From: Lachnospiraceae bacterium
GTDB lineage: Bacteria > Bacillota > Clostridia > Lachnospirales > Lachnospiraceae
Direction: 5' to 3'
Length of the DNA: 64,000 bases
Assembly (NCBI GenBank): GCA_014804355.1
Contig: JAAUZY010000066.1
Location: forward strand, 1 to 64,000
Both the position numbers and the translations under genes were made by a program. The notes beneath the pieces are model-generated. The model saw only the letters and a program-made list of their open reading frames with translations. It ran no database searches and was not told the DNA's origin. Of this stretch, positions 28,123-37,097 are shown piece after piece; position 1 is the stretch's first letter, and each line of letters opens with the position of its first letter.

Positions 28123-29559
28123 GTGCAGAAAAGAGAAGAAAACCAGAATAGTAAAATGACTACATCCCTGCAGCAGACTATGACGTATATGAACGAGCAC
28201 ATGGCGCCGGATACCAGCTTTGACATTGTGTATCGTGTCATAGAGGTAGGCGGAAGACAGGCCTGCATCTACTTTATAGACGGATTCTGTAAAGATGAAT
28301 TGATGATGAAGATTCTGCAGTATTTCATTGATCTGAAACCGGCGGATATGCCTGAGAATGTTCATGAGATGGCGAAGAAGGCAACGCCGTATGTGGAAGT
28401 AGATTTAAAAGATGCGTGGAGCGATATTCTCTACAGTATTTTATCCGGTGTGTTTGCACTCTTTATTGACGGCTATGACAGATGTATTCTGATTGATTCC
28501 AGAACTTATCCGGCAAGAGGCGTGGAAGAACCCGATAAGGATAAAACACTGCGGGGTTCTAAGGATGGTTTCGTGGAGACAATAGTTTTTAACACGGCGC
28601 TGATCAGGCGGCGGATTCGGAGCACGGAGCTTCGCATGGAGATGTTAAATGCCGGTCAAAGCTCCCGCACGGATATTGTACTGTGCTATATGGATAACAG
28701 GGTGGATCACGGATTTCTTGATAAGGTGAAGAGAAGGATCGAGGAAATACAGGTAGATGCCCTGACAATGAATCAGGAGAGTCTGGCGGAATGTCTCTAT
28801 CAGCGTAAGTGGTTTAATCCCTTTCCGAAATTTAAGTTCACGGAACGGCCGGACGTGGCGGCAGCGCAGGTGCTGGAGGGGGATATCGTGATTCTGGTGG
28901 ATAATTCGCCATCCGCCATGATCGTGCCCACATCCATTTTTGATATTGTGGAAGAAGCGGACGACTATTATTTCCCGCCGGTCACGGGAACATACCTGCG
29001 GTTGTCCAGATTCGTCATCTCTATACTGACTTATATCATGACTCCCACATTCCTGCTTCTCATGATGAATCCGGAGTGGATACCGGAATCCTTTCAGTTT
29101 ATCATGCTGCAGGAGGAACCGAATATTCCGTTGATCGCTCAATTCCTCATATTGGAACTGGCGATAGACGGATTGAAGCTGGCGGCGGTCAATACGCCCA
29201 ATATGCTCAGTACGCCGCTCAGTGTGATGGCAGCGCTGGTGCTTGGCGAATTCTCGGTTAACAGTGGGTGGTTCAACTCGGAAGTTATGCTCTATATGGC
29301 TTTTGTGGCAATTGCGAATTATACCCAGCAGAATTATGAGCTGGGGTATGCATTGAAATTCATGCGGATCATCAATTTGATTCTGACAGCGATTTTCGGA
29401 TTATATGGGTATATTGCGGCAGTTCTGATCTTCATATTCTCGGTTGTCTGCAATAAGACACTTTCGGATAAAAGTTATATTTATCCGTTGCTGCCGTTCA
29501 ATCCCAGACAGCTTGCGAAGAGACTGCTACGTCTGCGCCTGCCGGAGGCAAAGAAGTAG
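28123..29559 (+). CDS. GerA-family spore germination protein (SpoVAF-like)
   Basis: SKDGFVETIVFNTALIRRRIRS, GDIVILVDNSPSAMIVPTSIFDI, TM region and end SYIYPLLPFNPRQLAKRLLR. Likely GTG start at 28123 (SD AAGGAG) rather than ATG 28093. Confidence 0.88.
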   Translation: MQKREENQNSKMTTSLQQTMTYMNEHMAPDTSFDIVYRVIEVGGRQACIYFIDGFCKDELMMKILQYFIDLKPADMPENVHEMAKKATPYVEVDLKDAWSDILYSILSGVFALFIDGYDRCILIDSRTYPARGVEEPDKDKTLRGSKDGFVETIVFNTALIRRRIRSTELRMEMLNAGQSSRTDIVLCYMDNRVDHGFLDKVKRRIEEIQVDALTMNQESLAECLYQRKWFNPFPKFKFTERPDVAAAQVLEGDIVILVDNSPSAMIVPTSIFDIVEEADDYYFPPVTGTYLRLSRFVISILTYIMTPTFLLLMMNPEWIPESFQFIMLQEEPNIPLIAQFLILELAIDGLKLAAVNTPNMLSTPLSVMAALVLGEFSVNSGWFNSEVMLYMAFVAIANYTQQNYELGYALKFMRIINLILTAIFGLYGYIAAVLIFIFSVVCNKTLSDKSYIYPLLPFNPRQLAKRLLRLRLPEAKK

Positions 29560-29584
29560 TAGGAAGAATTTTTTGAGATGGGAA

Positions 29585-29606
29585 TTTAAGCTAAAAGTAG
29601 CTTAAA
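29585..29606. repeat. Perfect 9-bp-arm palindrome in an AT-rich intergenic region
   Basis: TTTAAGCTA-aaag-TAGCTTAAA. Confidence 0.85.
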
Positions 29607-29859
29607 ATAATCTATGAATTAGCTAAAAAATATTCTAATAATTTGTGCATAGTTAATAAAAAAGAAAAATTATTTTTGTTCTACTTGTTATTCTTATAAT
29701 ATAATAGTAGAATACAAACATACAGATGACGAAATTGTTATTAGGTAACTTGAAGACGATAGATAAAAAATTAAGTTAAAAATGTTTGATTTTGGAGCAA
29801 AATTAACTTTATGGTTTAAGGCAGACTATGTTGAAAAACAAGAGTGGGGAGGATATGAT

Positions 29860-30972
29860 ATGGGATATGAAATACATGCTGACAAGGGGTGGGTCAATCG
29901 AGGGAATCTTTATCGGCTAAAGGAGCTTATGAAGAGGGCGGAAAGCGGAGACAGGATGACATTGGCATTCTTAGGCGGCTCGATCACGCAGGGAGCGGTA
30001 TCTACCCGGCACACAAATTGTTATGCCTATCTTGTATATGAATGGTTTGTGAGAAGGTTTCCGAAGACCGCATTTACTTACATTAACGCAGGGGTTGGCG
30101 GGACGACTTCGCAATTCGGTGTGTCCAGAGTGGATGAGGATGTGCTGTTATACAAACCTGATTTTGTGATCATAGAGTTTTCGGTCAATGATGATAACAA
30201 TGATTTCTATCAGGAGACATATGAAGGGCTCGTGCGAAAGGTATACGGCAACGCATATGAGCCCGCGGTTCTTCTGGTACATAATATTTTTTATGATACA
30301 GGTGTCAGTGCGGAAGAGAAACATCGGGTCATCGGCGCTCACTATGGGCTGCCGAGTGTCAGCATGAAGACTACGATATATCCGGAAGTAGCTTCGGGTG
30401 TTATTCCCAATCGCGAAATCACGCCGGACGATCTGCATCCGAATGCCAACGGACATGAGCTGGTCGCGGAGGTGATTACGGATTGCTTGGATCGGATCTA
30501 TATGTGCAGATGGGAAGAGGAAGAGAAACCCATGGACATGCCGGAATCTGTGACAGCTAATGCGTATGCGCAGGCGAAACGGTATCAGAACCACAACAGC
30601 AGCCCAGTATGCAATGGCTTTACGGTGGATAATACATTAAAGAAATATGTGAGCGACATGTTCCGGTGTGGATGGACCGCGTCAGAAAAAGGTGCTTCCA
30701 TTATATTTGAAGTGGAGGGAACCGAGATTGCAGTGCAGTACCGCAAATCGGTGAATAAGCCTGCACCTGTTGCGATCGCGATAGTTGATGGGGATGACGC
30801 ACACGCAGTCACTCTGGATGCTAATTTTGATGAGGATTGGGGTGACTGTCTGCATATTGATACGGTGGCGTACCATATCAAACCGGGTGTACATAAGGTG
30901 GAGATCAGACTGACGGAAACACATGAAAATGACGCAGTGCCGTTTTATCTGGTATCGGTGATCGTGGCTTAA
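29860..30972 (+). CDS. SGNH/GDSL hydrolase (esterase-like) with C-terminal beta domain
   Basis: LAFLGGSITQGA (block I), NAGVGGTTSQFG, EFSVNDDNN and DDLHPNANGHELVA (block V). SD GGGGAGGATATGAT before MGYEIHADKG. Confidence 0.88.
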   Translation: MGYEIHADKGWVNRGNLYRLKELMKRAESGDRMTLAFLGGSITQGAVSTRHTNCYAYLVYEWFVRRFPKTAFTYINAGVGGTTSQFGVSRVDEDVLLYKPDFVIIEFSVNDDNNDFYQETYEGLVRKVYGNAYEPAVLLVHNIFYDTGVSAEEKHRVIGAHYGLPSVSMKTTIYPEVASGVIPNREITPDDLHPNANGHELVAEVITDCLDRIYMCRWEEEEKPMDMPESVTANAYAQAKRYQNHNSSPVCNGFTVDNTLKKYVSDMFRCGWTASEKGASIIFEVEGTEIAVQYRKSVNKPAPVAIAIVDGDDAHAVTLDANFDEDWGDCLHIDTVAYHIKPGVHKVEIRLTETHENDAVPFYLVSVIVA

Positions 30973-31036
30973 CTTGATCCGGGGAAATATAATTATAAAT
31001 ACGTAAAATCAGATTCAGGAGAGGAGAACTGTATGA

Positions 31037-33340
31037 ATGTTCAGAGATGATTTTGTGTGGGGCGTTGCCAGCAGCGCTTACCAGATAGAGGGAAGAGATC
31101 CGCAGGATGGGGCCGGTAAGATGATCTGGGATACGTTTACCGAGGAAGGACGTATCATGGATGGCAAGGATGCATACGTTGCCTGTGATCATATGCACCG
31201 GTATCGGGAAGACTATCGGCTCATGCGCCTATTGGGCGTGAAGGCCTACCGTTTTTCTGTCAGTTGGAGCAGGATTATGCCGGAAGGGACAGGCAGAGTT
31301 AACGAGAAGGCTGTCGCGTTATATAGAGATATGATTGCAGCCATGAGAGAAAACGGTATTACGCCGTATCTGACGATGTATCACTGGGAACTTCCGCAGG
31401 CACTGCAGGATCGCGGCGGCTGGCTGAATGAAGAGATGATTGGATGGTTCGGTGATTATGCGAGAGTGGTTGCAGAGAACTTTTCCGATGTTTGTGAATA
31501 TTTTATTACATTGAATGAGCCGGAATGCTTTGTCGGATTGGGACACTTAAGCGGCATTCATGCTCCCGGAAAGAAGCTGGGTTACCGGGAAACATTTCAG
31601 GTTGCGCACAATGCACTGCGGGCGCACGGACAGGCGGTTATCAACCTCAGGAAGTATGCGAAGCAGAAGATTAAGATCGGTTATGCGCCAACCTGCGGCA
31701 TGGCATATCCGGCGAGCAGTAAGCCGGAAGATGTCGAGGCAGCAAGGAAAGTGCTGTTTTCGTTCTATAATCCGATGGATAACTGGACTTGGAATGTGGC
31801 ATGGTTTAATGATCCCGTGTTCTTGGGAAAATACCCGCAGCACGGTTTGGAACAGTTTGGAGAATACCTTCCCGATATTACCGAGGAGGATATGGCGCTG
31901 ATCGCGCAGCCTCTTGGTTTCATGGGACAGAATATATACAACGGTTATATGGTGCGCGCAGGTGCAGACGGTGAGCCGGAATTTGTAGAAAGACCGGCGG
32001 GCTTCTCTAAGACAGCGGCAGGATGGCCTGTGACACCGGAATGTCTGTACTGGGGCGTGAAATTCCTGTATGAAAGGTATCGTATGCCATTGTATATTAC
32101 GGAGAACGGCATGTCCTGTCATGATATCGTGTCTCCTGACGGACAGGTGCATGATCCTGACAGGATCACTTTCTTAGATCAATATCTGTCGGCACTGCAG
32201 CGTGCAAGCGACGATGGGGCAGATGTAAGGGGATATTTCCTGTGGACGTTTTTAGATAATTTTGAGTGGGATAAGGGCTATACGGAACGGTTCGGGCTCG
32301 TATATGTAGATTTTGCAACGCAGAAGCGCATCGTGAAAGATTCCGCTTACTGGTATCAGAAAGTTATGGAGGAAAATGGTAAAATGTTATCGATCAATCA
32401 ACCTGCAAAACCGATTCTCTTTTTAAATCCTGTTTTCAAACAGATGATTTGGGGAGGAGACCGTCTTGGAAAAGACTGGTCCTATGAGATTCCAGGCAGC
32501 GATACCGGTGAATGTTGGGCTGTCAGCGCTCATCCGAACGGAGACTGCACGATCAGAGAAGGCATCTATGAAGGACGGACGCTTTCTACGCTTTGGGAGA
32601 AGTATCCGGAACTGTTCGGAAACACCGGATTGGACCGTTTCCCGTTACTTGTTAAGATCATAGATGCGAAAGAAGACCTGAGCATTCAGGTGCATCCCGA
32701 TGATGCTTATGCTAAGGTACATGAGAATGGTTCTCTTGGTAAGACAGAGTGCTGGTATGTGCTGGATTGCGATGAAGATTCCAGTCTTGTAATCGGACAT
32801 AATGCAGGCAGTAAGGAAGAACTCGCCGACATGATACATAATGGCGAGTGGGATGAACTGATCAGAGAGATTCCAGTGAAAAAAGGTGACTTTATACAGA
32901 TCGATCCGGGAACCGTGCATGCGATCAAAGGCGGATTGATGATTCTGGAGACACAGCAGAACAGTGATATTACTTACCGTGTATATGATTACGGACGATT
33001 GATGGGTGGTAAGCCGAGAGAGCTGCATATCGACAAGAGCATCGATGTGATTACCGTACCTGCTAAGTCTATGGCGGAAAGTATCATGAAGGTGGACGAT
33101 CTGCCGGTTAATCAGATGAATCTATTGATTTCCGGTGATTATTATAAGGTGTGGAAACTGGATGTGACAAAACCTGTCACGATTGATCAGGAATATCCGT
33201 TCCTGATTATGAGCGTGATTGAAGGTGACGGGCTGATTAACGGACAAATGATAAGCAAAGGAGATCACTTTATTCTGCCAAATGAATACGGAGAGGTAAA
33301 ATTACAGGGCAACATGCAGTTGATTGCATCAACAATATAA
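31037..33340 (+). CDS. In-frame fusion: GH1 beta-glucosidase (N-terminal) and class I mannose-6-phosphate isomerase (C-terminal)
   Basis: GH1 motifs FVWGVASSAYQIEG, TLNEPECF, YITENGMSC; ends KDSAYWYQKVMEENGK. ManA begins at Met450 (32384): MLSINQPAKPILFLNPVFKQMIWGGDRLGKDW, with SIQVHPDDAYA, KTECWYVLD and GDFIQIDPGTVHAI. Confidence 0.9.
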   Translation: MFRDDFVWGVASSAYQIEGRDPQDGAGKMIWDTFTEEGRIMDGKDAYVACDHMHRYREDYRLMRLLGVKAYRFSVSWSRIMPEGTGRVNEKAVALYRDMIAAMRENGITPYLTMYHWELPQALQDRGGWLNEEMIGWFGDYARVVAENFSDVCEYFITLNEPECFVGLGHLSGIHAPGKKLGYRETFQVAHNALRAHGQAVINLRKYAKQKIKIGYAPTCGMAYPASSKPEDVEAARKVLFSFYNPMDNWTWNVAWFNDPVFLGKYPQHGLEQFGEYLPDITEEDMALIAQPLGFMGQNIYNGYMVRAGADGEPEFVERPAGFSKTAAGWPVTPECLYWGVKFLYERYRMPLYITENGMSCHDIVSPDGQVHDPDRITFLDQYLSALQRASDDGADVRGYFLWTFLDNFEWDKGYTERFGLVYVDFATQKRIVKDSAYWYQKVMEENGKMLSINQPAKPILFLNPVFKQMIWGGDRLGKDWSYEIPGSDTGECWAVSAHPNGDCTIREGIYEGRTLSTLWEKYPELFGNTGLDRFPLLVKIIDAKEDLSIQVHPDDAYAKVHENGSLGKTECWYVLDCDEDSSLVIGHNAGSKEELADMIHNGEWDELIREIPVKKGDFIQIDPGTVHAIKGGLMILETQQNSDITYRVYDYGRLMGGKPRELHIDKSIDVITVPAKSMAESIMKVDDLPVNQMNLLISGDYYKVWKLDVTKPVTIDQEYPFLIMSVIEGDGLINGQMISKGDHFILPNEYGEVKLQGNMQLIASTI

Positions 33341-33445
33341 TGAGTGCCTTCGCAGAGAAGTGCGCTGTTTATGTATATCGGTTGACTTTTGTTTGCGGGA
33401 TTGATATTATAATTAATATATAAAATCGTTATACATACGCAGGGG

Positions 33446-35386
33446 ATGAGCGCTATGGAGAAAAGTATCAGTCTTGACATCGCCGCACTTATTTTGTTGA
33501 TTATACTGTTACTTTCATGTATTTTACGCAAAATGACGAGTGATTTATCCAATCGCATATTTCTTATTATTATATTGTGCGCAATCGCGTCGACGGTGTT
33601 CGATATTATAGCGGTAGCGCTTGATAATGTGCACAGTGATCAGACCTCCTTGCTGTATGCGGTAAATGCAGGGTATCTGTACATGCATTTTCTGAGTGCG
33701 CCGATGCACCTGATCTTTGTAATCAGTCTGACTGATACATGGCATAAACTACGCAAAAATCACATTATGCAGTTTATGCTTATTCTGCCGCTTTTTGTTA
33801 TGCTGGTCGCCTTCGTCGCGAACGCTGGGAACCAGCTTGTCTTTTCAGTGGAGAACGGTTATACAAGAGGTCCGCTGTTTGGCATGATGTATGTGGCGAC
33901 TGTTCTGTATATCATTTTTGATATTCTTTATATTATCCGCTATCGAAAATTATTTAACTTCAGTAAAATTTTGACGATCAGCGCGGTCATTCCCATCGGA
34001 TTGGCAGCTATGCTGATACAACTGTTTATACCGACTGCGCTGGTGGAGATGTTTGCCGGTGCGGTCAGCTTGCTGATTATCAGCATCGGTATCCAGAGAC
34101 CGGAAGATTATATCGATTCTTTTACTTTACTAATGAAACATAGTGCGTATGCGAATGACATGAAGCGCACTTTTTATAATGAAAAGCATGTGAATATTAT
34201 CATGCTCAATATCGGTAATTTCCGAACGATTCAGTCGATGATGGGATTTGATTCTGCTGCGCAGGTGCTTAGGGATGTGGCGGATAAGATACGGGAAGTT
34301 AACAGAAAGCAACATGGATATGCGGATCTGTATTATCTTGATAACGGCCGATTCAGGATGGTTTTCTATGGCAAAAATATCGATAACGCGGAATCTGTGG
34401 CAAATGTATTGAATCAGGAATTGAAAGAGAAGAGAAGTTTTTACGGATTGGATATTAATCTGACGCCATTCATTGTTCTGGCGAGTTGTCCGGAGGAGAT
34501 TACGGACTTTAAGATGCTCATGACGTTTGGTGCCGATTTCCATGAGAAGAATCATTACACGGGACAGGTTATGAAGGCGGGAGAGCTATATGATAGGAAT
34601 CAGCTCTCTATTCAAAATAATATTGACATGATTATAGACCGGGCGCTTGAAGAAGGAAGTTTTCAGGTATATTATCAGCCGATTTACTCTATTCCTCACG
34701 GCAAATTTGTCTCTGCCGAGGCTTTGATCCGCCTGTTTGATTCGCAGTATGGTTTTATCTCTCCTGAAACACTGATTACTGCGGCAGAGAGGAACGGTGC
34801 TATTCACAGAATCGGGGAGTTTGTCTTCGAGCAGGTATGTCAGTTTATCGCAAGCGATGAATTCAGACGGCTGGGACTGGACTATATTGAGGTAAACCTG
34901 TCGGTGGCACAGTGTATGAACAGTGATCTTCCGGAGACATTACTTGCAATTATGAAAAAATATAATGTTTCTTCGGATAGAATCAATCTGGAGATCACGG
35001 AGACGGCTGCGGCTTATGCGCAGAGTGTCCTGACAGAAAATCTGGAGAGGCTCACGGAAGCCGGAATCAGCTTCTCTCTGGATGATTACGGAACAGGGTA
35101 TTCTAATATGAAGCGCGTGATTCAGATGCCGCTTAAGATCATTAAGCTGGATAAATCTTTCGTGGATGAGAACAATAATCCGAAGATGTGGATCTTCTTG
35201 GAAAATACAGTCAGGATGATTAAGGATATGAATATGGAAATCGTTGTGGAAGGTGTTGAAACGCAGGAGATGCTTGATGCTTTTTCGAGACTGCAGTGCG
35301 ATTTTATCCAGGGTTATTTCTTCTCAAAACCGATTCCGAGAAAAGATTTTGTAGCGTTTATTGCGCAGGCAAACAGCGCTTCCTGA
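33446..35386 (+). CDS. Membrane c-di-GMP protein: N-terminal multi-TM sensor, degenerate GGDEF, EAL domain
   Basis: About seven hydrophobic segments; GGDEF position reads LDNGRFRMVF; EAL domain with VSAEALIRLF, NLEITETA, DDYGTGYSN, KLDKSFV and VVEGVET. Confidence 0.88.
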   Translation: MSAMEKSISLDIAALILLIILLLSCILRKMTSDLSNRIFLIIILCAIASTVFDIIAVALDNVHSDQTSLLYAVNAGYLYMHFLSAPMHLIFVISLTDTWHKLRKNHIMQFMLILPLFVMLVAFVANAGNQLVFSVENGYTRGPLFGMMYVATVLYIIFDILYIIRYRKLFNFSKILTISAVIPIGLAAMLIQLFIPTALVEMFAGAVSLLIISIGIQRPEDYIDSFTLLMKHSAYANDMKRTFYNEKHVNIIMLNIGNFRTIQSMMGFDSAAQVLRDVADKIREVNRKQHGYADLYYLDNGRFRMVFYGKNIDNAESVANVLNQELKEKRSFYGLDINLTPFIVLASCPEEITDFKMLMTFGADFHEKNHYTGQVMKAGELYDRNQLSIQNNIDMIIDRALEEGSFQVYYQPIYSIPHGKFVSAEALIRLFDSQYGFISPETLITAAERNGAIHRIGEFVFEQVCQFIASDEFRRLGLDYIEVNLSVAQCMNSDLPETLLAIMKKYNVSSDRINLEITETAAAYAQSVLTENLERLTEAGISFSLDDYGTGYSNMKRVIQMPLKIIKLDKSFVDENNNPKMWIFLENTVRMIKDMNMEIVVEGVETQEMLDAFSRLQCDFIQGYFFSKPIPRKDFVAFIAQANSAS

Positions 35387-35408
35387 AGCATAATAGTATG
35401 TAGAAAAT

Positions 35409-35448
35409 AAACAGCCCCAAAGTGGCAGACTGCTTTGGAGCTGTTTTT
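35409..35448 (+). terminator. Rho-independent terminator
   Basis: AAACAGCCCCAAAG...CTTTGGAGCTGTTTTT. Confidence 0.8.
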
Positions 35449-35520
35449 CAAATAGTTGTTGACTGATATAAATATTATATGTTAATCGAAAATAGATGAG
35501 AGAAAGGCGAAGGTAACAGT

Positions 35521-37083
35521 ATGGAGAAAAGATTTGTTTATGACGAGGACGTCGCACTTGTAGAAACAGGGTGCGGAAAGGTTCGGGGCTATTTTTATGA
35601 TGATGTGTACATTTTTAAAGGAATCCCATATGCGAAGGCACAACGCTTTCACGCGCCGGAGCCGATCGACCCTTGGGAAGGTATATTTGAGGCTACAAGT
35701 TACGGTTATGTGTGCCCGCTGCTGAATCTGCCGAAGCCGAATGGTGAATTATTGGTGCCTCACCGTTATTGGGTAATGAATGAGGACTGCCAGAATCTGA
35801 ACATCTGGACGCCGGGCTTGGACGGTGAGAAGCGCCCTGTTATGGTGTGGCTCCATGGAGGCGGATTTACCGATGGTTCTTCGATTGAACAGATTGCCTA
35901 TGAGGGCGGGAATATGTGCAGGCTGGGACAGGTTGTGGTAGTGTCTGTGAACCATAGGCTGAATGTGCTGGGGTATTGCGATCTTTCTCCTTTCGGGGAA
36001 GAATATGCAAATTCCGGGAATGCGGGAACGGATGATCTTATAGCTGCTTTGAAATGGGTGCATGATAATATTGAGAGATTCGGCGGTGATCCGGAGAACG
36101 TGATCGTTTTCGGGCAGTCTGGCGGTGGCGTGAAGGTAACGACTCTGTTGCAGACCCCAGCGGCGGACGGACTCTATGCCAAGGGAATCATCATGAGCGG
36201 CGTAATCGATGATGGTTTACTTATGGACGGGAAGGGCAGCGGAGAGAAATTAGGACAAGCTCTTATGGACGAGCTTAAGGTTGATAATGTGAAGGCTCTT
36301 GAGACGGTTCCCTATGATTTGTTGGCTGCGGCTTATAATAAGGTAATGCCCGCTTTGAGGAATGCAGGAGAGTACGTTGGCGGTTCGCCGTATGTGAATG
36401 CTTATTATAAGGGGGAACCGGTTAAGAACGGTTTTCGTAAAGAGACAGAGCATGTGCCGTTAATAGTGGGCAGCGTATTCGGAGAGTTTGGCTCTTTTGC
36501 GCCTACGCCATATAAACGTTTAGGGCTGACGAAAGAGGAAGGCATCAAGATTGTGGAGCAGGAGGTAGGAAAAGAGGAATCGAAAGAGTTGATCCGGCTG
36601 TTCCAAAAGACTTATCCGGAACGCAATCCGGCGGACATCATGACAATGGACTTTATGTTTAGGAGACCTGAGATAGACTATATCAGAGAGAGAAGCAAGT
36701 GCAGCGGAAGAGTATGGTCATATTTATTTAATCTTGATATGAATTTTGAAGGCGGACGCACGCCATGGCACTGTGCGGATATTCCTTATTTCTTCCACAA
36801 TACGCAGTATGCGCCGTACACACAGGAAGAAGGTGTTACGGAGCGTGTGGAGAAGCTAATATTTGATTCCGTTATGGCTTTTGCTAAGACAGGAAATCCC
36901 GAGAATCCGGAGGTGCCCAAGTGGGCTGCCTGTACGCCAGATAAGGAATCCACACTGGTGATCGGTAAAGAAACCACAGTACGGGAGAATTTTGATCATG
37001 AACTGATTCCGGTCCTTGAAAAGTGCATGGGACCTGTATATGCCAGAAATATGGAAAAACAGATGAAGAACGTACAGCATTAA
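35521..37083 (+). CDS. Type B carboxylesterase
   Basis: GIPYAKAQRFHAPEP, EDCQNLNIWTP, VMVWLHGGGFTDGSS and FGQSGGGVKVTTLL motifs. Confidence 0.92.
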   Translation: MEKRFVYDEDVALVETGCGKVRGYFYDDVYIFKGIPYAKAQRFHAPEPIDPWEGIFEATSYGYVCPLLNLPKPNGELLVPHRYWVMNEDCQNLNIWTPGLDGEKRPVMVWLHGGGFTDGSSIEQIAYEGGNMCRLGQVVVVSVNHRLNVLGYCDLSPFGEEYANSGNAGTDDLIAALKWVHDNIERFGGDPENVIVFGQSGGGVKVTTLLQTPAADGLYAKGIIMSGVIDDGLLMDGKGSGEKLGQALMDELKVDNVKALETVPYDLLAAAYNKVMPALRNAGEYVGGSPYVNAYYKGEPVKNGFRKETEHVPLIVGSVFGEFGSFAPTPYKRLGLTKEEGIKIVEQEVGKEESKELIRLFQKTYPERNPADIMTMDFMFRRPEIDYIRERSKCSGRVWSYLFNLDMNFEGGRTPWHCADIPYFFHNTQYAPYTQEEGVTERVEKLIFDSVMAFAKTGNPENPEVPKWAACTPDKESTLVIGKETTVRENFDHELIPVLEKCMGPVYARNMEKQMKNVQH

Positions 37084-37097
37084 ATGATGGGAAAGGC

